Assembly: GCA_021186555.1 (NCBI GenBank)
Contig: JAJKFL010000026.1
Span: forward strand, 3,053,709-3,117,708
Reading direction: 5' to 3'
DNA length: 64,000 nucleotides
DNA from: Reticulitermes speratus
Lineage: Eukaryota > Arthropoda > Insecta > Blattodea > Rhinotermitidae
Part shown: piece by piece, positions 58,813 through 64,000 of the stretch
Numbering within the stretch: position 1 is the stretch's first letter
How the letters are laid out: each line of letters begins with the position of its first letter
Translations under genes and position numbers: made by a program
Notes under the pieces: generated by a model
The model's database searches: none
What the model was told of the DNA's origin: nothing
Seen by the model: only the letters and a program-made list of their open reading frames with translations

Positions 58813-58993
58813 CTTGTGAACAGCGCCGCGAACAGCCAGGCCAGGAGGCAGATGACGAAGGCGCGCGCCTTCGTGCAGACGTAACTCGCCTTGAGGGGCT
58901 CGCAGATCGCGTAGTAGCGCTCGAAGCTGATCGCCAGTATAGTCAGGACGGAGGCGTGGGCCACTGTCAGCTCCACAAAGGGCACCGCCTTAC
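58813..58993 (-). CDS. ETHR: ETHR shared exon: end of ECL1, TM3, ICL2, TM4
   Basis: This internal coding exon encodes about 60 residues of a peptide-hormone GPCR. It opens with G-K-A-V-P-F-V-E-L. The first base of that codon comes from the previous exon; a T there would give the conserved TM3 cysteine (TGT), which forms the disulfide to ECL2. TM3 (V-E-L-T-V-A-H-A onward) ends in the G-protein-coupling motif E-R-Y within F-E-R-Y-Y-A-I-C-E-P-L, followed by the ICL2 segment and TM4 (F-V-I-C-L-L-A-W-L-F-A-A-L-F-T). The acceptor is TTGCAG after a GTGTGTGT run. The donor is ACAAG|GTTTGT, leaving AG of a split serine codon (phase 2). Length 181 = 2 + 59 codons + 2. It is the only exon here that both receptor forms would share. 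The F-E-R-Y-Y-A-I-C-E-P-L-K-A stretch is typical of ETHRs, with the pyrokinin/NMU and TRH receptor relatives as alternatives. Confidence 0.88.
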
Positions 58994-59145
58994 CTGCAAC
59001 ACACACACAGTCGCCTGCTCAAAATACTCTCCAATACACGCACGCAGGTTTTAAGTTTCATACTTCTACATAAGTTTTAATTTCTACGGAAATTGAGAGG
59101 AATTCCTTGACTTTCTTCTGCAGCTGAACAGACAAGGACACTATA
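58994..59145. other. Intron just upstream of the shared exon
   Basis: A (GT)n-like run next to the acceptor acts as part of the pyrimidine/GT-rich tract; nothing else. Confidence 0.5.
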
Positions 59146-59721
59146 CAGGACATACACAAAATAATGGTGCGGTTTCAAAAGTGAATAAAACATTTATGTC
59201 TCACATTACACGGGCACAACTTACACCGTCAGCGGCGGCAACTGTCCAAGTTTCTCATGCGCTACCAGCAGTTCGCTTCGCATGCTTACTGCGTGGCCGC
59301 GGGGCCAGTTTCAAAGATGGCGTTGCAGCAGGAGAAGGCTTTCTGTGTGCTCCATTTTGAGGTTCTCCCTTGGCCACCCCGTTCGCCAGATCTTACACCG
59401 TACGATTTCTTTCTTTGGGGGTTCGTTAAAGACAGCGTTTATGTACCACCATTGCCCACGTCCATCCATGAAATTCGTGATCGGATAACGCATGCACTGC
59501 TGGCCATTACAGTGGACATGCTACACCGGGTCTGGGATGAGTTTGATTACCGTGTGGATGTGTGTCGTGTGACCCAGGGTGCACACATTGAAGGATTGTA
59601 ATTACCAAATGAGAAACTTGGACAGTTGCCGCCGCTAACGGTGTATGTTGTGCCCGTGTAAGTTGAGAAATAAATTTTTTATTCACTTTTGAAACCGCAC
59701 CATTCTTTTGTGTATGCCCTG
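59146..59721 (+). mobile_element. Internally deleted mariner-like transposon
   Basis: 576 bp between TA dinucleotides. TIRs of about 110 bp: the outer part is CAGGACATACACAAAATAAT/CAGGGCATACACAAAAGAAT and the inner part includes GGCGGCAACTGTCCAAGTTT. It contains the transposase remnant at 59317-59601. Its ends are those of the 78-bp foldback elements in this window, so it is the likely parent family. Confidence 0.9.
59317..59601 (+). pseudogene. Mariner-like transposase remnant (N-terminal codons joined to C-terminal domain)
   Basis: The open frame of 94 residues starts at ATG 59317 (M-A-L-Q-Q-E-K-A-F-C-V-L). After about 15 residues it jumps to R-S-P-D-L-T-P-Y-D-F-F-L-W-G. The D of P-Y-D-F-F corresponds to the last catalytic aspartate of Tc1/mariner DDE/D transposases; the first two catalytic residues and most DNA-binding parts are absent. 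The C-terminal part (I-R-D-R-I-T-H-A, V-W-D-E-F-D-Y-R) is intact to the stop. It cannot be active. That the frame survived the internal deletion may be chance. Confidence 0.85.
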
Positions 59722-59929
59722 TATTTAGGATTCAGTTCTTCTGAAACGTAAAGGTGTGACTTTGGATGAGTGATTACCGACGTTTCGAAGGCAATAGGTT
59801 CCTTCGAAACGTCGGTAACGACACAACTAACTACGCAGTGTCACAAGACCTGAATCCTCAGCAACACCGCTGTGAGAACCTCATATATAAACATAATATT
59901 ATTCATTCCGTACATTTATTTATATATTT

Positions 59930-60140
59930 ATAGTCTGACAAATATACAATTTATTCACAGTAATTATGTAACACGGTCCTACATGTTTCGAGCCTCAATT
60001 CTGGCTCATCTTCAGTGAAATGTGTATTGTAGAATAATGAGTCCCTGAAGATGAGCCAGAATTGAGGCTGGAAACATGTAGGACCGTGTTACAAAATTAA
60101 TGTGAATAAATTGTATATTTGTCAGAATATAAATGTATAA
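59930..60140. mobile_element. Foldback element with ~85-bp arms and hammerhead-like motifs
   Basis: The arms include AATTTATTCACAGTAATTAT/AATTAATGTGAATAAATT, CACGGTCCTACATGTTTC and CTGAAGATGAGCCAGAATTG. About 30 unpaired bases lie in the middle. Confidence 0.8.
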
Positions 60141-60328
60141 ACCTCATATATATTTAAATTATATATTATATAAAATATATTACAATGTTTCACCCACGGC
60201 CGTGTATAAATCTACAATATATTCCCGAACAACCGACAGGGCCACAGCACTTACAAGTAACAGCACTACATTAGTGTCCTCCAACGTTTATTGTAAAAAC
60301 ATCCACAAATATTAATAGTCCTGAAATT

Positions 60329-60530
60329 TGTGGTCTTCTGGGTTATTACACGGCGTCGTGTGGTAATTGTTTACCGACGTTTCGGGAGAAACGTATCGGT
60401 CCCATCGTCACGGGTAAAGAATCCGAGTAGCAAAGTGACCGTGACCCGTGAGGATGGGACCGATACGTCCTCCCGAAACGTCGGTAAACAATTACCACAC
60501 GACGCCATGTAATAACCCAGAAGACCATAG
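60329..60530. mobile_element. TTTCGG-family foldback element
   Basis: Inverted arms of about 60 bp: TGTGGTCTTCTGGGTTATTA at the left and TAATAACCCAGAAGACCATA at the right, both through ACCGACGTTTCGGGAG. The inner part repeats CCGATACGT and CCCGTGA in inverse order. Confidence 0.85.
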
Positions 60531-61166
60531 ATTTCATCAACATCGCGGCGGAAGCCTGAAATCAATGTTAACAGTCCTACCGTCTTTGATTTAGCATTTG
60601 GGACATATTATATACAGGGTGTGATTTTCGTAGTGGATTCGTGTATTTCTAAGTATTTTAGATTATATTTTTACAATGTATCAAGTCAATGTATATTTTA
60701 CTTGTACTGCAGGTAGACACGCACACATGGGTACCTCCGGTTAATATTTAAACTGTTCTCTGAAGATGGTCATATAGGCCGAAAAACGTTAGAGGTTAAT
60801 AGGCTTATGGCATAGTTGTGACTTACAACTGTGTGTACTTTCTTGGTTGTATTGTTATGCATATCGTATATGTAACTTTCTGTACGTTTTCTAGACCAAC
60901 CTCCTTACTAACATTCTCTTTTCTCTTACGGTATTAATGTACCCGTCCACAAACATTAGCATTACAGCATAGACCACAGCCCGAGTCTTCCTGTTTATAA
61001 TCGGTCCGTTCTTCGTAATGGAGTATCTTTAAATGAAAGTAATAATTATCAGTCATCACCTGTGTATCAATTGTGGCATCACTGTTTAAGGCTTTATAGT
61101 ACAAGTTCATATGAATTGTAATTCAGGACAATCCATATCACACAGTAACGACACTGTGATTCTACT
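60531..61166. other. Intron sequence; one hammerhead-like motif
   Basis: Motif at 60760-60785 (plus strand). No other feature. Confidence 0.45.
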
Positions 61167-61170
61167 TTAA

Positions 61171-62198
61171 CCGTCTAAAGCACAGTGGTTACTATACGTA
61201 CCACCACTTTTAACATTAAACAATTCTACGTTCTGCCCACACAGTGTATTTATGTGTTTTGTGTGGATCTCAGAACACACAGCGATTATTTCACTGTACA
61301 GCATTAACTGACTGGTTTGTATAACTGAGACGGAGAGTGTTTACTGCGCGGTACGGACTGTATTTATGTGTTTTGTGTGGATCTCAGAACAAACAGCGAT
61401 TATTTCACTGTACAGCATTAACTGACTGGTTTGTATAACTGAGACGGAGTGTGTTTACTGCGCGGTACGGACTGTATTTATGTGTTTTGTGTGGATCTCA
61501 GAACAAACAGCGATTATTTCACTGTACAGCATTAACTGACTGGTTTGTATAACTGAGACGGAATGTGTTTACTGCGCGGTACGGACTGTATTTATGTGTT
61601 TTGTGTGGATCTCAGAACAAACAGCGATTATTTCACTGTACAGCATTAACTGACTGGTTTGTATAACTGAGACGGAGTGTGTTTACTACGCGGTACGGAC
61701 TGTATTTATGTGTTTTGTGTGGATCTCAGAACAAACAGCGATTATTTCACTGTACAGCATTAACTGACTGGTTTGTATAACTGAGACGGAGTGTGTTTAC
61801 TGCGCGGTACGGACTGTATTTATGTGTTTTGTGTGGATGTCAGAACAAACAGCGATTATTTCACTGTACAGCATTAACTGACTGGTTTGTATAACTGAGA
61901 CGGAGTGTGTTTACTACGCGGTACGGACTGTATTTATGTGTTTTGTGTGGATCTCAGAACAAACAGCGATTATTTCACTGTACAACATTAACTGACTGGT
62001 TTGTATAACTGAGACGGAGTGTGTTTACTACGCGGTACGGACTGTATTTATGTGTTTTGTGTGGATCTCAGAACAAACAGCGATTATTTCACTGTACAGC
62101 ATTAACTGACTAGTTTGTATAACCGAAAGACAATGTGTTTACTGCGCGGTACGAGCTGAGTCCTTAAATAAAAGAGGTTATGTTTCGTCGTTCAAGGG
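61171..62198 (+). mobile_element. TTAA-type element with about 8 copies of the 114-bp unit, both ends present
   Basis: TTAA (61167-61170), CCGTCTAAAGCACAGTGG, leader, array, then CGTTCAAGGG and TTAA (62199-62202). Compact and complete, it is the best model for the family. Units differ by few substitutions (ACTACGCGG against ACTGCGCGG in three units). Confidence 0.88.
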
Positions 62199-62202
62199 TT
62201 AA

Positions 62203-62952
62203 AAAGAGAAGTCAGTAAAGGCCTATCAACGACTACTTTGAACATCATACGAAACACATAAATACTGTTTGTGGGTAAAATGAAAGCTTTGACATGCTAA
62301 TATAGTAAACACCGCGTTTGAAATGTTTGAAGAACAAATTCCATGAAGTGGTTTCACAAAGAGGTGACAGTCACAGGAACACATTGAGCTAAAGTTCTGC
62401 CTGCATAGGTACGTCTAGACTACACGCATGACAGACATGTTGGAGAAGTTGCCGTGCGACAAGGCGAGGTGTAACATTCTGCACTCTGAGTGGTACAGAA
62501 CTGTACATTCAGAATTACTCACTTTTTGGGCTTTGCCCACCGTCTGTTGAGAAGAATCTCTGCATTTTGAGGACAAGGAGATAGGCAATGTTCATTTTGA
62601 AAGGAAAGAGACGGGCAAGGGCTTTGGAAGGCGTCGAATTTCAGCTGGTAGATCAATACAAGCGGCGTGGAGTGTCTTACACGACACGACACGACACGAC
62701 ACGACACGACACTAGGCGATGCGTTGCTGCTTTGGTAGTTCGGAGCTTAATATTCGGAGCTTATTAATTTGTGTGTGCAGCTCTGTTATTTATAGAATGT
62801 CGATTTGTAAGATGACTTTACTGATACGTTGCAAATTGAGAGATGAAATGTTTAAAGCCGTTTAATGCAAATCAGGTTAACACGTGAGTCGTCACTGCTT
62901 TCAGGCCTATTCCGTTTCGACTTCATCTGAAGTCATCTTCAAGAGCTACACT
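62203..62952. other. Non-coding stretch with a pentanucleotide repeat
   Basis: (ACACG)n, about 7 copies, at 62676-62711. A hammerhead-like motif lies at 62914-62942. No gene. Confidence 0.55.
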
Positions 62953-63122
62953 TGTGTACATGACATTACTCACAGAGGGCCCCCATTGTGTACATGACAT
63001 TACTCACAGAGGGCCCCCATTGTGTACATGACATTACTCACAGAGGGCCCCCATTGTGTATATAACATTACTCACAGAGGGCCCCCATTGTGTACATGAC
63101 ATTACTCACAGAGGGCCCCCAG
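62953..63122. repeat. 34-bp tandem repeat (5 units)
   Basis: Unit TGTGTACATGACATTACTCA plus CAGAGGGCCCCCAT. The fourth unit has TATATAAC for TACATGAC. Confidence 0.93.
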
Positions 63123-63220
63123 TGTCCGTTCCCCCACTTACACGAAACCAAATTTATGAGGAACAACGCGATAAAATGCTCCACCTCCCCCCCCCCCCCG
63201 TGGACCACGAATTTTCAGAC

Positions 63221-64000
63221 AACTGTTTCACCCTGTTTAAGCCTGTTTCAGCCTGTTTCAATCTATTTCAGGCTGTTTCAGTCTGTTTCAACATGTTTCA
63301 GTCTGTTTCAGTCTGTTTCAGGCTTTTTTAGTCCGTTGTAGTACGTTTCAGTCTGTTTCAGCCTGTTTCATGCTGTTTCAGCCCGTTTCAGTCTGTTTCA
63401 ACATGTTTTAGTCTGTTTAAGCCTGTTTTAGTCTGTTTCAGGCTTTTTTAGTCCGTTGCAGTACGTTTCAGTCTGTTTCAGCCTGTTTAATGCTGTTTCA
63501 GCCCGTTTCAGTCTGTTTCAACATGTTTTAGTCTGTTTAAGCCTGTTTTAGTCTGTTTCAGGCTTTTTTAGTCCGTTGCAGTACGTTTCAGTCTGTTTCA
63601 GCCTGTTTCATGCTGTTTCAGCCCGTTTCAGCCTGTTTCAACATGTTTCAGTCTGTTTAAGTCTGTTTCAGTCTGTTTCAGGCTTTTTTAGTCCGTTGCA
63701 GTACGTTTCAGTCTGTTTCAGCCTGTTTCATGCTGTTTCAGCCCATTTCAGTCTGTTTCAAAATGTTTCAGTCTGTTTAAGTCTGTTTCAGTCTGTTTCA
63801 GGCTTTTTTAGTCCGTTGCAGTACGTTTCAGTCTGTTTCAGCCTGTTTCATGCTGTTTCAGCCCGTTTCAGTCTGTTTCAACATGTTTCAGTCTGTTTCA
63901 GGCTTTTTTAGTCCGTTGCAGTACGTTTCAGTCTGTTTCAGCCTGTTTCATGCTGTTTCAGCCCGTTTCAGTCTGTTTCAACATGTTTCAGTCTGTTTCA
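63221..64000. repeat. 10-bp tandem repeat with 120-bp higher-order period, running off the window
   Basis: The basic unit is TGTTTCAGTC/TGTTTCAGCC. A marker (TTTTTTAGTCCGTTGCAGTACG) recurs at about 63325, 63445, 63565, 63685, 63805 and 63905, so twelve 10-mers form one higher unit; the last is shortened to 100. The false ORFs read S-V-C-F-S-L-F-type residues. Confidence 0.93.

Larger units (their letters stand above)
16232..58993 (-). other. ETHR: Ecdysis-triggering hormone receptor gene, 3' part (gene span in window)
   Basis: Four exons of one class A GPCR locus lie in transcriptional order on the minus strand: shared TM3-TM4 exon (58813-58993), proximal 3' cassette (29591-30395) and distal 3' cassette (20320-20538 plus 16232-16802). 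The shared donor is phase 2, and both cassettes begin with a phase 2 acceptor that restores T-S-P-I-L. Duplicated TM5-TM7 cassettes behind one TM3-TM4 exon match the known insect ETHR arrangement, in which A and B subtypes arise from alternative 3' exons. Introns within the window are about 28 kb (to the proximal cassette) or 38 kb (to the distal one), and about 3.5 kb inside the distal cassette. The N-terminal, TM1 and TM2 exons must lie beyond position 64000. Receptor class is certain; the ETHR identity rests on family resemblance plus gene structure. I cannot say which cassette corresponds to subtype A or B. Confidence 0.82.

Noticed and set aside
16232..58993. Pyrokinin/NMU or TRH receptor as alternative identity
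   Set aside because: These relatives share the fold, but the F-E-R-Y-Y-A-I-C-E-P-L-K-A region plus duplicated 3' cassettes fits ETHR better. Kept as the main alternative.
10643..63122. Selection for minisatellite units divisible by three (114, 63, 54, 51, 45, 42, 36)
   Set aside because: Units of 29, 34, 59 and 10 bp also occur, and stop-free arrays catch the eye through long ORFs; the excess is too small to claim.
1..64000. Viral or bacterial insertions, telomeric TTAGG arrays, rRNA genes
   Set aside because: None recognised on either strand.

Overview
The window is animal (very probably insect) genomic DNA that is mostly repeats, with one recognisable gene. There are no bacterial-style operons, coding density is very low, exons have GT/AG borders, tRNA-derived SINEs carry target-site duplications, and there are non-LTR, mariner-like and TTAA-type elements. 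Repeat content and the receptor sequence fit an insect with a large genome, perhaps a cockroach or termite; the order is inferred from remembered resemblance, not demonstrated.

The gene lies on the minus strand and encodes a rhodopsin-family neuropeptide receptor best identified as the ecdysis-triggering hormone receptor (ETHR). One shared exon (58813-58993, TM3-TM4 with the ERY motif) ends in phase 2. Two alternative 3' cassettes can follow it in that phase: a proximal single exon (29591-30395, TM5 to stop) and a distal pair (20320-20538 with TM5, then 16232-16802 with TM6-TM7 and the tail). This is the layout known for insect ETHR, whose A and B subtypes come from mutually exclusive 3' exons. 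The upstream exons (N-terminus, TM1-TM2) lie beyond the right edge. Both tails end in E-S-(F/Y)-V, a class I PDZ-ligand pattern.

The two distal-cassette exons are each abutted, within about 10 bases of the acceptor, by a long minisatellite (42 bp x 23 and 45 bp x 18). On the gene strand every unit of these arrays carries an AG placed like a 3' splice site. In the 45-bp array the candidate sites are phase-matched and stop-free into the TM6 exon. In the 42-bp array they have a good polypyrimidine tract, but their use would give an immediate stop. I regard this as the most interesting feature of the window.

The remainder is repeats. Six insertions of one family (1805-5495, 22746-24497, 34899-36042, 38303-40163, 53906-about 54700, 61171-62198) carry 6 to about 31 copies of a 114-bp tandem unit; the better preserved copies end in CCCTTT/AAAGGG next to TTAA. 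There are foldback and deletion derivatives of a mariner-like element; five tRNA-derived SINE families (labelled A-E here), several with clear target-site duplications, nested or chimeric; fragments of non-LTR retrotransposon tails; foldback elements carrying a hammerhead-like motif with covarying stems; and minisatellites with units of 54, 51, 29, 63, 36, 34 and 10/120 bp. Most of this sits inside the receptor gene's introns; the leftmost 16 kb is downstream of it.
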